Assembly: GCA_034231615.1 (NCBI GenBank)
Contig: CM067311.1
Span: 23,347,967 to 23,411,966, forward strand
From: Meghimatium bilineatum
Lineage: Eukaryota > Mollusca > Gastropoda > Stylommatophora > Philomycidae
DNA: 64,000 bases
Reading direction: 5' to 3'
Below, one piece after another: positions 28,001 to 34,137 of this stretch (positions within the stretch are counted from its first letter, which is position 1; each line of letters starts with the position of its first letter). A program made the translations under genes and the position numbers. Under the pieces are notes generated by a model. It searched no databases. It saw only the letters and a program-made list of their open reading frames with translations, and was not told the origin of the DNA.

Positions 28001-31000
28001 TCCTTGTTTATCTTAGTGTAGCTAGATAGGATGATGATAAATTAATTACTTTAGCTGGGAGTAGGTAGTTCTTGACAGCAAACAGCCTTTCTGAGAAAAT
28101 AATAGGTATTCCTCATTGAATAAGAGAGGTGATACCCAGCTCCTATAAAGCTTCTTGTATAATAAAAATAATAATATGAAAACATAACACAGAATAATGA
28201 TTAATTTAGAACCAAAAATGTACTGAAATCATTAATATGAAATGAGACTATCATTTCAATGCTATTTGAGGAACCTCCAATGTTTAACTGAAACATCCTG
28301 TTCTTTATGAATCACACAGGTGAAAAGTTACATAGATAAATTTTGGAGGTGGGAGGAGATTGGTAAAATATTAGAAGAAAATATGTTGACAAAGGTGAGA
28401 TGGCTGTGTTGCTGGAATGCTATGAGAAAAAAAAAATTATCTGTCATTCGGACATTTGGCTAAAAATTTTCTTTCTGAAATTATGATTAACAATGTAGCC
28501 TTTGTAGGCCTACATCACAGAGTAAAACGGCACTATGAGACTTAAACTTAATGAAGTATAGGCCTATCACGGGAACCGTGGTGCCCAAGTTGACCATTCT
28601 GTACTGCACATATCATTAGGAGGCCTATATGATAATAATAATAATATCATATTATTACTATATCAGATATAGATATCTGAATCAGATATTATTTACACTA
28701 TCATATGGATGACAATATTGACAGAGTAACATGTCGTTATGGTAATTTAATTTGATTTTGTGGCCCTTGTCAATGTGGTGGAGTACCTTGTTATACACTC
28801 TTTTCAACAACAGACGTGAAATTCAAATTTGGTTATAACAGTCAAAACTTTTGAATCATCAAAAATAATGGAGATCGTGGTATATGTAATACTATCATCG
28901 CGACTCTGAAAATAGTTTGAACTAACAAACCCCTTATTTTATATCTTCCAATCTGCACACACTCTGTATAATATCCTCTGCGCGCCCCATCCACGACTTT
29001 ACTCTCTTAAATCGACTGCCTTTCACTTTGAGTTTTTCAGGGTGTAGAGGATGTTCTTTATCAGCTGTGATTTGTAGGTAGTCCTGCACCCTGCAGATTT
29101 GTATTCTTTGCTCTGCAGTTAAGAAATCCAATAAGTATCGCATAGCCTGTGCCGACATATCTCTTGTACACCCCAAAATTATTTGCATTGCCTCATTCTG
29201 GATTCTATCCAATCTTTCTGTTTGAGTCTGACTCAGTGTTAGAATCGCCAGTGCGTACTCTACTATCACAAATAGCAGCCTCTGTTCACATTGAGCAGCA
29301 GCTATAATTTTCATCGCCGCAAGACCTTTATAAGCCTTTACAATGATGTGGTCAACAAGATCTTTGAAACTCAGACTGCAGTCCAACATAACCCCTAAGT
29401 GTTTCATTGTTCTGGTTCTCTCAAGGACATCCCCTCTCAGAGTAACTGATGGCGTGGCTGTGTTTACTATGTGATCATGTGGAGAAAACCATGTTATCGA
29501 TGCTTTTGATGGATTAACAAAAGTTCCATAATTACTGCACCAATCCCCTATATGATCAAGCTCCTTCTGCAAATTCCTGGTGATCGTTTTTCTCTCTCTG
29601 CCCTGCCTATATACCAAGATGTCATCAGCATAGGACATAGTTCTCTCCGGACCTGCAATCTGACAGCTTGTATTTTAACTGTAGACACATTAAATAATAC
29701 TGAGGACAGAGGTGACCCTTGTGGTAGTCCAGGGTGTATGACTGTTGGTGCTGAAGACCAACTCCCACACTTAAGAACAACCTGTCTCTGAAAAAAAGTG
29801 CAGAGATAATCCACCTGACAAAGAAAGGACTAACTTGGAATTGCAGTATTATGGTCATCAAGAAATCCAAGGAAACTCTGTTTTAAGCATCTTCCAGGTC
29901 TATTGCAGCCGTGCATGTCTCCATTCATTCATCAAAACTTTTGAACACTTCTTGTGCAAATACAGTGACGTTGTGCCAAGTCTACTTACCTGGACAATAG
30001 CCTCCCAAAAGTTGAGGGCAGCCTGTTATTCCTCTCTAGATGTAGGGAAATTTTCATGCAACAATCTTTTCTAACAACTTGCCAATCGTATTCTGCATGG
30101 TTATGAGTCTGAAAACCTATATCATTGCAATTGGAAGATGCGCTACCTGGTGCGGAATGGAGTCATGCGCCCTTTTATATTGTCCGACAGCCTTCAAAGT
30201 AATAATAACGCTCAATAGAAATGCAGGGAATGGTATCCGATAGTGGTGGAGTCAGACGTACTCGCTCTAATTTGTAAAAATTTCAGGGAAGGTGATATGA
30301 TTGTATATACAGATGGGGCGGTTGAGAGACACATCAGAAGTGCCTGGGACTTCATGGCTCAAAGGTGGGGGGAGACCATCAGAGAGGAAAGTGGTGCATT
30401 TGCTTAGATGACAAGCAGCATGACAATGGAGATTTTGGCAGTAACCAAAGCTTTGCAATGGGTCTGCTCGCAGACTATCTGCGAGCATGCCTGCATATTC
30501 AGTGACTCACATAGAGATTGTGAAAGTTCAGGCGGGATACATTCAGGAACAGTGGCTGCAGGATACATTCGGGAACAGTGGCTGGATGCAGTGAAGAATT
30601 CCTGTATGCGTAAAGTGACTTTCATTTTTGTGCCGGGACATGCGGGAATCCGAGGTGCTGACAGAGCAGATAGGTTGGCCGCACACTCTGCTACTACGGC
30701 TGTTGATGGAGCGATAGATCAAGCAGACATTTTGAACGCCCTACTGGAAAACGTACTAGCAAATGACTGTATTAGTGACGATAACTCTTGTTCCATGACT
30801 AGAATAAAGGAATTTGGTTTGAAATGTGGTATTGCTAGAAAGGAGCGGTTTTGTGGGCAAGAAAGAATGATGGTCAATCTACTGCGTACTGGGGCCGTCA
30901 GTCAACGTGTAATGGCGGCTACACTCAAGGAGAAATCTGAGCACCTATGGACTTGTCCAAAGTGCAGTGATGATGATCCAACGACTAACTAACTTATTTG

Positions 31001-31289
31001 GCTCAAGTACAGTAGGCCTATAGTTCTCCACTGTGACCTTTGCTCTATTTTCGAGGTGTCTTCTAACCTTGGTGTTGTGATTGCCTAAACCTATTTTGAA
31101 AATTGTGTGCTAATAATGCCTAGTGTATAATAATACACTGTATTATCAGTATAATCAAATCAAAATTTATACGATTGATTTTTTTTAAAGACAAAGTTCA
31201 TGGCAGTGCCTATCCTATATGCTATAGGCCTAATGTCTACATACGACAACAATCCACTTAGGAGCTTCATTTGTTATCCAGTCAACCAT
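1048..31289 (-). CDS. NADPH oxidase, NOX2 (gp91phox) class, 3' end outside window
   Basis: Superoxide-producing flavocytochrome b that passes electrons from NADPH through FAD and two haems across a membrane. Twelve exons join in frame to 393 residues: 31245-31289, 26872-26967, 26355-26465, 23171-23255, 20875-21020, 18135-18235, 16103-16183, 10366-10492, 9567-9659, 4549-4683, 2665-2783, 1048-1088. All have AG acceptors and GT donors, and phases match. The start [11 protein letters not shown] resembles the N-terminus of vertebrate NOX2. Haem-ligand histidines are at 101 and 115 (third membrane segment region) and 206 and 219 (fifth), with the usual 13-residue spacings. The FAD-binding motif HPFTLTS is at 334-340 and the first NADPH-site motif GPFGT is near 385. 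The remaining NADPH-binding domain, about 170 residues, should lie left of base 1. NOX1 or NOX3 type is less likely in an invertebrate. The LINEs in the introns are unrelated. Confidence 0.93.
1331..1480 (+). mobile_element. piggyBac-type MITE fragment (CCCTTCAGG end)
   Basis: It interrupts the LINE relic; reading resumes on the other side. It starts ATAACCCTTCAGGATCAT and shares about 120 bases with 15095-15215 (minus) and 48680-48815. The other copies show TTTAACCCTTCAGGGTCA and TTAACCCCTAAGGGTCA, suggesting a TTAA-inserted family. Confidence 0.6.
1640..1842 (+). mobile_element. SINE-T, tRNA-derived, with target-site duplication
   Basis: The head contains an A box TGGCGAAGTGG and a B box GAGTTCGATCC, as in a tRNA promoter for RNA polymerase III. 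The body ends in a run of A. The 12-base direct repeat ATTCACATAGAA flanks it at 1628-1639 and 1843-1854. The insertion lies inside a LINE relic. Related copies: 20615-20805, 31655-31835, 40720-40925. Confidence 0.92.
2665..2783 (-). CDS. NOX2-like exon 11
   Basis: Residues 341-379 plus two bases: [18 protein letters not shown], then FQEAWKMP. This matches the FAD-domain segment after HPFTLTS in NOX2. Confidence 0.95.
3310..3570. repeat. Degenerate ~24-bp tandem repeat
   Basis: Repeated variants of GAAGATCTAAAGCAGAAATTATGT with many indels; about ten decayed units. Confidence 0.75.
3636..3975 (-). mobile_element. LINE-G 3' end with conserved hairpin
   Basis: It is nearly the reverse complement of 32285-32660. 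The coding part, read best in the other copy, ends in a TEHLWEGPTCCEASF-like segment typical of RNase-H LINE C-termini. Next to it is a hairpin with arms TAGATGACATGCC and GGCATGTCATCTA (3876-3942). Confidence 0.75.
3944..4090. repeat. 45-bp minisatellite, 3 units
   Basis: Three 45-bp units containing GGTTTGTCTAATATG and GGGATAATACAAGAG. Because 45 is divisible by three, the minus strand gives an apparent 15-residue protein repeat; this is not taken as a gene. Confidence 0.9.
4235..4495 (+). mobile_element. SINE-C copy
   Basis: Starts near GCCCAAAAGGGGAGCA and ends with ACATCCTGCTGATC, GGAGTTTGAGAG and AAAGAAGAAG. It is diverged from the better copy at 34494-34766. It sits 54 bases from NOX2-like exon 10. 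Confidence 0.85.
4549..4683 (-). CDS. NOX2-like exon 10
   Basis: Residues 296-340: [18 protein letters not shown], then GQYILIQCP and [10 protein letters not shown]. The HPFTLTS motif binds FAD. A SINE-C copy ends within about 55 bases of the donor side. Confidence 0.96.
4800..6608 (-). mobile_element. LINE-P 5' half, inverted (endonuclease and RT amino part)
   Basis: The minus strand starts near 6605 with [15 protein letters not shown] and [10 protein letters not shown] (apurinic-type endonuclease), then [11 protein letters not shown] and TDHRPV, then an AWWNEEL linker, then RT motifs [24 protein letters not shown] and [16 protein letters not shown], to about [13 protein letters not shown]. 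Stops and frameshifts are frequent. The rest of RT continues on the opposite strand at 6609. Confidence 0.87.
6609..7170 (+). mobile_element. LINE-P 3' half (RT carboxy part), sense
   Basis: Plus strand: an [20 protein letters not shown] stretch, [18 protein letters not shown] (decayed YADD region), [16 protein letters not shown] and [18 protein letters not shown]. This is the RT part expected soon after the point where 4800-6608 stops. The pair has the order and orientation of a 5'-inverted insertion. Confidence 0.83.
7155..7745 (-). mobile_element. LINE-A-type 3' end fragments
   Basis: Minus-strand remains of the C-terminal GHNRL zinc-type region ([17 protein letters not shown]), about 7155-7545, then the extreme 3' end at 7635-7745. 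The end reads AACTCTGAACGAGAAGAAG, the same tail type as the SINEs. Confidence 0.75.
7746..8374. other. Unannotated intron sequence
   Basis: AT-rich intron of the NOX2-like gene. Apart from a short doubled GGTGATTTGATTT phrase near 7980-8020, I see no gene or clear repeat. Confidence 0.6.
8375..9471. mobile_element. piggyBac-like nonautonomous element, TTAA boundaries
   Basis: Bounded by TTAA at 8375-8378 and 9468-9471. Inner ends are CCTTTAGGGCTCTG and, reverse-complemented on the right, CCTTTACGACTCTG: a 14-base inverted repeat with two mismatches. No transposase is visible in 1089 bases. The left part shares sequence with the two TTAA elements at 51606-53379. Confidence 0.88.
8777..9146. 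repeat. 190-bp tandem duplication inside the TTAA element
   Basis: The block from GAAATCGCATATAA through AACAATTAAAACATGTA occurs twice with a 190-base period and few differences. Confidence 0.93.
9567..9659 (-). CDS. NOX2-like exon 9
   Basis: Residues 265-295: [19 protein letters not shown], then the last helix boundary and QRVVISK, entering the cytosolic FAD domain. Donor is GTAAGT. A piggyBac-like element ends about 95 bases from this donor. Confidence 0.94.
10098..10124 (+). other. Hammerhead-like motif (stem II loop and GAAAC)
   Basis: CTTGATAAAGACC-TTTT-GGTTGAAACG has a short stem followed by GAAAC. Similar motifs are at 23413-23443 (minus), 48498-48524 and 63451-63478. In several animals such motifs belong to Penelope-like elements with hammerhead ribozymes, but the CUGAUGA core is not intact here. 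Confidence 0.35.
10366..10492 (-). CDS. NOX2-like exon 8
   Basis: Completes Gln222 and encodes 223-264, beginning MIVHHQINL and ending [12 protein letters not shown]. It is the more variable outer loop. Conserved QWG, C-x-x-P and F-x-G residues place it. The frame joins both neighbours exactly. Confidence 0.88.
10775..11195 (+). mobile_element. LINE-E fragment
   Basis: Plus-strand translation: a LYRSELWTVNKS-like start, then [31 protein letters not shown] and [14 protein letters not shown], ending [12 protein letters not shown]. It is the RT carboxy end of a non-LTR element, broken by stops. Confidence 0.85.
11500..12785. repeat. GC-richer unclassified repeat block with three ~105-bp subrepeats
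   Basis: Base composition shifts from AT-rich surroundings to near balance. Three imperfect units start GCCCATYGGGTACTGAACC (about 11793, 12004 and 12110) and end near GAGTTGG. The 12620-12760 part, with GGTTATCTGCTAACCCTG, recurs at 57480-57595. ORFs here are short and unlike known proteins. It may be an untranslated part of a large element. Confidence 0.55.
12789..13637. mobile_element. DNA element with ~58-bp terminal inverted repeats
   Basis: The left end ATAGCCTAAGTACTGGTGAA to AAAGGAATTGAG (12789-12846) is mirrored at the right end (13579-13637) with few mismatches. The length is 849 bp. It contains a LINE-K fragment and no transposase. The flanks are palindromic (GGCTATAGCC), so the exact boundary and duplication are unclear. 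Confidence 0.75.
13120..13420 (-). mobile_element. LINE-K 3' fragment
   Basis: Shares order and wording with 49490-49900, including TCTTGGTCTTCCTCTG (minus: RPRKRW-type basic end) and a RNEEI-like region further in. It lies inside the element above. Confidence 0.65.
13649..13818. repeat. 42-bp minisatellite, 4 units
   Basis: A 42-bp unit beginning CCAGTTACACAGACATCTTC, four copies. The plus frame stays open (14-residue unit [14 protein letters not shown]), but it has no start codon and begins in the inverted repeat of the neighbouring element. I treat it as noncoding. Confidence 0.9.
13925..15066. repeat. 34-bp minisatellite, about 33 units, with 39-bp variants
   Basis: The unit is AGTTAAGGGTGGTAGAACAA plus GAGGAGATATACCT. 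Some units carry five extra bases (ACCAT before AGTT). The long variant recurs at irregular spacing in the first half of the array and is absent from the second half. AAGAGG and AAGAAG subtypes cluster. Confidence 0.97.
15095..15215 (-). mobile_element. piggyBac-type MITE fragment
   Basis: Reverse complement of the family at 1331-1480. The end reads TTTAACCCTTCAGGGTCA on the minus strand. Confidence 0.6.
15425..15505 (-). mobile_element. LINE-G C-terminal scrap
   Basis: On the minus strand a [22 protein letters not shown] segment matches the last coding part of the RNase-H LINEs at 30900-30990 and 62033-62310. Confidence 0.6.
15878..15983. repeat. 53-bp direct duplication with internal hairpin
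   Basis: Two copies of CTCAGTTCTTTGCCTGTCCA to GACAGAACAYTACACCAG. Each contains the arms TCTTTGCCTGT and ACAGGCAAAGA. Confidence 0.9.
16103..16183 (-). CDS. NOX2-like exon 7
   Basis: Residues 195-221. Contains [15 protein letters not shown] and FVVHGA. His206 and His219 are the second pair of haem ligands. Ends with two bases of codon 222. Confidence 0.96.
16480..16905 (-). mobile_element. LINE-D 3' end
   Basis: The minus strand gives [31 protein letters not shown] and [16 protein letters not shown], then a basic 3' segment and a (TGA)n-type tail seen as CATCATCATC at its start. Non-LTR retrotransposon RT carboxy end. Confidence 0.87.
16990..18070 (-). mobile_element. LINE-D 3' end joined to another LINE relic
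   Basis: 16990-17250 repeats the LINE-D 3' part, again with a CATCATC tail. 17250-18070 reads on minus as [20 protein letters not shown] and [20 protein letters not shown] stretches, a LINE relic of a different copy or family. It sits in NOX2-like intron 6. Confidence 0.65.
18135..18235 (-). CDS. NOX2-like exon 6
   Basis: Residues 162-194 plus two bases. Contains [18 protein letters not shown], the fourth membrane helix, ending STEII. Donor is GTCAGT. Confidence 0.94.
18780..19025 (-). mobile_element. LINE 3' fragment
   Basis: Minus-strand [20 protein letters not shown], then [18 protein letters not shown], the usual basic end of a non-LTR element polyprotein. Confidence 0.75.
19030..19975 (+). 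mobile_element. LINE-D relic, RT middle to 3' tail
   Basis: Plus-strand remains in order: an NKTRMYF-like stretch, [20 protein letters not shown], a [23 protein letters not shown] stretch, [30 protein letters not shown], then the TGATGATGAT tail. This is the longest LINE-D copy here, with many stops. Confidence 0.85.
20312..20395. repeat. 23-bp tandem repeat
   Basis: About four units of GGATATTAAATATGGTCACAT. Confidence 0.85.
20615..20805 (-). mobile_element. SINE-T copy
   Basis: Minus-oriented relative of 1640-1842: ends GGTAGCATATCCTATTCAGG and GATTTTCTAGGCAATATAAA, with a B-box relic GGATTTGAACC. Diverged. Confidence 0.82.
20875..21020 (-). CDS. NOX2-like exon 5
   Basis: Completes Val113 and encodes residues 114-161, starting [13 protein letters not shown]. 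His115 and His119 are conserved. The rest is an extracellular loop with one NGT glycosylation sequon. Donor is GTGAGT. Confidence 0.93.
21325..21965 (-). mobile_element. RNase-H LINE fragment
   Basis: Minus-strand [20 protein letters not shown] and VMETLKWV match the RNase H core (M-E-x-x-A-V) of LINE-G. Downstream frames are broken. Confidence 0.6.
22081..22555. repeat. 79-bp tandem repeat made of a LINE-A-type 3' end
   Basis: Five units with starts at 22081, 22160, 22239, 22318 and 22397, then a diverged sixth at 22477. Units alternate between GAACGCCCGCCAGTG and GAACGGCCACCAGTG, giving a 158-bp higher order. The unit is the 3' end of the LINE fragment that follows. Confidence 0.93.
22556..22915 (-). 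mobile_element. LINE-A-type C-terminal fragment
   Basis: Minus strand: [20 protein letters not shown], then remains of a [19 protein letters not shown] zinc motif. It is closely related in plan to residues near 1190-1230 of the intact LINE. Confidence 0.85.
23171..23255 (-). CDS. NOX2-like exon 4
   Basis: Residues 85-112 plus one base. Contains [17 protein letters not shown]. His101 is the first haem ligand, at the same number as in human NOX2. Ends in phase 1 at GTAATA. Confidence 0.95.
23413..23443 (-). other. Hammerhead-like motif
   Basis: Minus strand AAAGACC-TTAT-GGTTGAAATG, the same pattern as 10098-10124. Confidence 0.3.
23685..23915 (+). mobile_element. SINE-C copy
   Basis: GAATGGGGAGCAACAC to TCTCTGGACTACATCCTGCT. 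The 3' GAA tail is lost. Confidence 0.82.
24326..24607. mobile_element. Candidate MITE with 14-bp inverted ends
   Basis: GGGATAATGTGTCC at 24326 is exactly mirrored by GGACACATTATCCC at 24594. The 280-bp interior has no coding sense. No clear target duplication. Confidence 0.5.
24700..25015. other. Unannotated intron sequence
   Basis: AT-rich; nothing recognised. Confidence 0.6.
25016..25540. repeat. 25-bp minisatellite, 21 units
   Basis: The unit AGAGAACTCTTACAACATCT+GAATC is highly uniform. Only a few units vary (ACTTCT for ACATCT; AATAAG or AATTAG for AATCAG), all near the left end. Confidence 0.97.
25670..25840 (+). mobile_element. LINE-D RT fragment
   Basis: Matches the IMIISK to RYL-G-x-I-x-NDG segment of LINE-D RT, for example the [21 protein letters not shown] reading. 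Corrupted. Confidence 0.65.
26040..26115 (-). mobile_element. LINE-D 3' terminus
   Basis: The words GATGTTGGAGGTAGGTACAT and the GCACCTGATGATGATGA tail match other LINE-D ends. Confidence 0.65.
26355..26465 (-). CDS. NOX2-like exon 3
   Basis: Residues 48-84, containing [15 protein letters not shown] and [14 protein letters not shown], the hallmark of the second membrane helix in NOX1-4. Phase is 0 at both ends. Confidence 0.95.
26650..26815 (+). mobile_element. SINE-B copy
   Basis: GACGGATGTGTTGGGCCATT, ATAAAACGGCGACACAACGC, CTGGACTACATCC, then GGGAGTTTGAGAATGAACGC and a GAAGAAGAAG tail. Confidence 0.88.
26872..26967 (-). CDS. NOX2-like exon 2
   Basis: Residues 16-47, starting [15 protein letters not shown] and ending RVLVG, with donor GTAAGT. 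This is the first membrane helix and the segment after it. Phase is 0 at both ends. Confidence 0.92.
27460..27845 (-). mobile_element. Two SINE-C fragments
   Basis: 27460-27710 is a near-full copy read on minus (CCCAAAAGGAGAGCAAATAA to GGAGTTTCAGAACAAATG). 27720-27845 is the 3' half of a second copy in the same orientation. Confidence 0.82.
28925..30065 (-). mobile_element. LINE-G RT part, inverted
   Basis: The minus strand from 30065 down: a [23 protein letters not shown] start, [32 protein letters not shown], then a 234-residue open frame with [15 protein letters not shown] (catalytic YADD), [14 protein letters not shown] and [13 protein letters not shown], ending RLEDIK at 28934. This is RT of an RNase-H-bearing LINE. 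Upstream frames are broken. Confidence 0.9.
30100..31010 (+). mobile_element. LINE-G RNase H part, sense
   Basis: Plus strand: [46 protein letters not shown], then [20 protein letters not shown], the RNase H sequence with catalytic D, E, D and the HAG loop. It ends [17 protein letters not shown] at 30992. It continues the inverted RT part at 28925-30065. Confidence 0.9.
31245..31289 (-). CDS. NOX2-like exon 1 (start codon)
   Basis: Encodes residues 1-15, [15 protein letters not shown], ending in phase 0 at donor GTATGT. Length and intron position match exon 1 of vertebrate NOX2, which also ends after codon 15. It is too short for routine ORF calling. The 5' UTR and promoter should lie just above 31289. 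Confidence 0.88.
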
Positions 31290-31479
31290 GCTTCGACATA
31301 AAATCAGAAGCAAACATGTAGAGATATTAAAGTGAAACTGACGCCTTCGTGTTGTCAATATTGGTTGACTTCCGTGTTGAAGGATGGTAACAAAACAAAC
31401 AGGTTGTCTCCCTGTCTACAAACGAAATTATGCTGTGAATTAGGAGTTACCTTTCATTATCGATACATTTGAGGGTAAA
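31290..31479 (-). promoter_or_regulatory. Presumed 5' UTR and promoter of the NOX2-like gene
   Basis: Non-repeat sequence between the NOX2-like start codon and the first upstream mobile element. No TATA box or known site is clear, so the assignment rests on position alone. Confidence 0.4.
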
Positions 31480-31655
31480 GTCAAAGGGAAGCGAGCAAGA
31501 GGTAGGCAGAGATACAAGTGGGAGAGTAACATTACACGATGGACAGGTTACAGTCTAGCAGAGTGCACCACCAAGACAAGAGACAGGAGATGTTGGAGAT
31601 ACGTTGCAGCCAACCTTCGTTGCGGAGACGGCACTTGATGATGATGATGATGATC
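31480..31655 (+). mobile_element. LINE-D 3' end
   Basis: [20 protein letters not shown], then the GGCACTTGATGATGATGATG tail. It lies about 190 bases above the NOX2-like start codon. Confidence 0.85.
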
Positions 31656-31835
31656 GTTCCGGCTCTATGACGGCCAAGGTACCGAGTTCGATCCCCGCTA
31701 CAGGCAATTGTGCATCCGAGCCGTTCAAAAAGCAATGGCAAACTACTGAACGTATTTATATTGCCTAGAAAATCACCACAATCAACAATTGCTGGGCTGA
31801 TAGCTAAGTCCTGTAAAGAATATGTTACTAATTTA
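31656..31835 (+). mobile_element. SINE-T copy, 5'-truncated
   Basis: TACCGAGTTCGATCCCCGCT (B box), then GTGCATCCGAGCCGTTC and ATTGCCTAGAAAATCACCAC, close to 1640-1842. The A-box half is missing; the copy abuts the LINE-D tail. Confidence 0.87.
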
Positions 31836-32284
31836 TTTCCTTCATTATCGAGATATAGGCCTACGCCCACGCCGGTTTATCTTGCAGTATCTGTGAGCAA
31901 GTGCGAAACCGTCACCGTAAAGACCCCTGTATGGAAAGTAAACATGACCTGGAAGGCTGAATTTTGATTCCGCTCATTTCGTGGGTCGGTCTTGGCTTCT
32001 TTTTGACATGAGTTCCAAGTATTTATACAGTGACCAACGAATACCATAACAATAATGAACGTCACGAATATATGAAGTCTTGTTTACGTTCTATTGACAG
32101 GTAAATTCTGGAGCCTGGTTATGTCTAGTGTCCCAGGGAAAAAATAAAAACGTCTAAAATGAGCAGTTGCTATTGTAATGATGAAATGCATAATCTGATT
32201 TTTCCCGGTGGCGACAACCTAGTCCATCCATACCGCCCTGCTTGGCTATATTGAGACAGCTTCTTGCGCATGCGATTGTGTCTG

Positions 32285-32660
32285 TGGGTCTCACTAGACA
32301 AACCAACCATGAAAAAGAAAACCTTAGTAGATGACATGCCTTTATATTGAGGTTATCTTCTTATAGAAGCTTCATGGCACGTCATCTATACAATCCCGTA
32401 ATCGTAACCTTCGATAACAGTTACCATGTTGTTCCGACAGGCCGACGTTGTGCTTGTTCAAGTTACGGGCACGGCGTGGTTGGGCGGAACAACAAATAAA
32501 CCTGTCGCAAGGGCCAGAGTTGTGCCCTGATGTCGACGTCTGTTTCGGCGGCATTGGACTCGAAACACCATCGAGTCGAATGGCTGCTGGAACAGAGGAC
32601 GGAGCACTTATGGGAAGGCCCCACGTGCTGTGAGGCCAGTTTTCTAATCAAGAATCAAGA
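32285..32660 (+). mobile_element. LINE-G 3' end with conserved hairpin (mate of 3636-3975)
   Basis: Reverse complement of 3636-3975. The plus frame shows HHRVEWLLEQRTEHLWEG near the right side. The hairpin arms TAGATGACATGCC and GGCACGTCATCTA lie at 32328-32392. Confidence 0.75.
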
Positions 32661-32679
32661 TACATCTTCTTATTGTGAA

Positions 32680-32790
32680 TTAGTTCTTAAATTCATGCTG
32701 ACTAAAAGGGTCCAGAGTACAGAATGCGTTGTATAATGGTTTACAGAATGTGCCTTTCAGAGTGACACATTCGACTTCAGCACGGCTGTA
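32680..32790 (-). mobile_element. SINE-C 3' fragment
   Basis: Minus-strand match to the TGCTGAAGTCGAATGTGTCA to CATTCTGTACTCTGG part of SINE-C. Confidence 0.65.
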
Positions 32791-32859
32791 AAGTCGTGTT
32801 GGCATATACGTGATAGCCTATGTAGGTCTACATATATCATTTATATATATATATATTGA

Positions 32860-34137
32860 CTGTAACCTGTTCATCTTGTGATGTTACTCTCCCACTTGTA
32901 TCTCCACCTACCTCTTGCTCGCTTCCCTTTGACTTTACCCTCAAGTAAGGTCTTCAATAAGGTGTCATGTATTTTAATGTGACCAAATTATTTTATTTGC
33001 CTGATCTTTATTTCTCTTGGTAGTTCTTTCTTCATATTAATTGTTTTAGCACCTCTTTATTTTTTTTTTCTCTTTCCATGATGTTCTCCCTATTCTTCTA
33101 TATACCCACATCTCAAAGGCATCAATTCTGTCTTCTAATTGTTTATTTATTGTCCATGTTTCTGAGCCATACATTAATATATAATTAGGGTTACCATATG
33201 TCCGGCTTTCCATGAAAATAGCTTTTGCCCGGGTTATTCTCCGTCCCCGATACTTTCTTACTTACTTTTCTGTTCTATTAATATATTATGCATAGTGTAA
33301 TAAACACGCGCTCCAGCTATATTTAGCTCAATATTAACAGCCATCAGAATTTCTGGTTCCGTTAGCCATTTTCAATTTTTCGTAAACATAACGCATAGCA
33401 GACGGTAACGTGAGTTCGTTAGTGATAATTATTAATTAATAGATTTTTGAATTGAAGATTGAACTTAAATTTTTTTTTAAATGCCGAAACTCAGTTAATA
33501 CAAGTTTATTATTAAATAAGAACAATTTTTTATGTAGTGCAACACTTAATATTGGCCATATTTGATGAAAATTATGGCGTATCCTCTTTGTCCATCTGAC
33601 AATTATGGTAACCCTACAATAAGGGTGCATTGGATTTAAAGGTGCACGCCGAAACGTCCTCTTTTTCCATCTGACAATTATGGTAACCCTATATATAATA
33701 GATGTAGCATTTATAATTCTCATTTTTAACTGTAATTTGTTTAGATGTTACTATTTTCCTCATGTTATTGAATGTACTTTTAGCCTTTTAACTTCTGTTT
33801 CACATCTGCCATCATTTGTGCCTATATGTCCAAGAGATATTGATACTGTTTTAGTTGTTGTATTTTCTCTCCATGTAAGATTATGTTTAGCTCTTGTTCT
33901 TCTGTGTCTTTGCTGATTATCATAGTTTTTGTTTTTTGTATGTTTATATCCAGTCCATATTCATTACTTGATCTATTAGTCTTTGTAGTTCATGTTCACT
34001 TTCTGCTAAAAGAACAGTGTCGTCTGCATATCTAAGGTTGTTTATTATTTTCCCATTGATCTAGAATCATGCATTTCTTCTATGTTTTTAAAGATGTTCT
34101 CTGTATAGATATTAAATAAGCTTGGTGATAAAATGCA
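32860..34137 (-). mobile_element. LINE-D relic split by a hAT-like MITE
   Basis: 34137 down to 33700 encodes the LRYADDTVLLAESEHELQRL region of RT. 33185 down to 32860 encodes the later ELW-type, basic end and 3' UTR. The MITE at 33186-33691 separates them. Confidence 0.85.
33186..33691. mobile_element. hAT-like MITE with 8-bp target duplication
   Basis: Ends TAGGGTTACCATA and TATGGTAACCCTA are inverted repeats. TATATAAT flanks both sides (33178-33185 and 33692-33699); eight bases is the hAT hallmark. The right terminal part is duplicated internally near 33585-33620. Confidence 0.85.

Noticed and set aside
32270..32285. GCGCATGCG as an NRF1-type promoter site
   Set aside because: A single short match about 1 kb above the NOX2-like start with mobile elements in between; not enough support.
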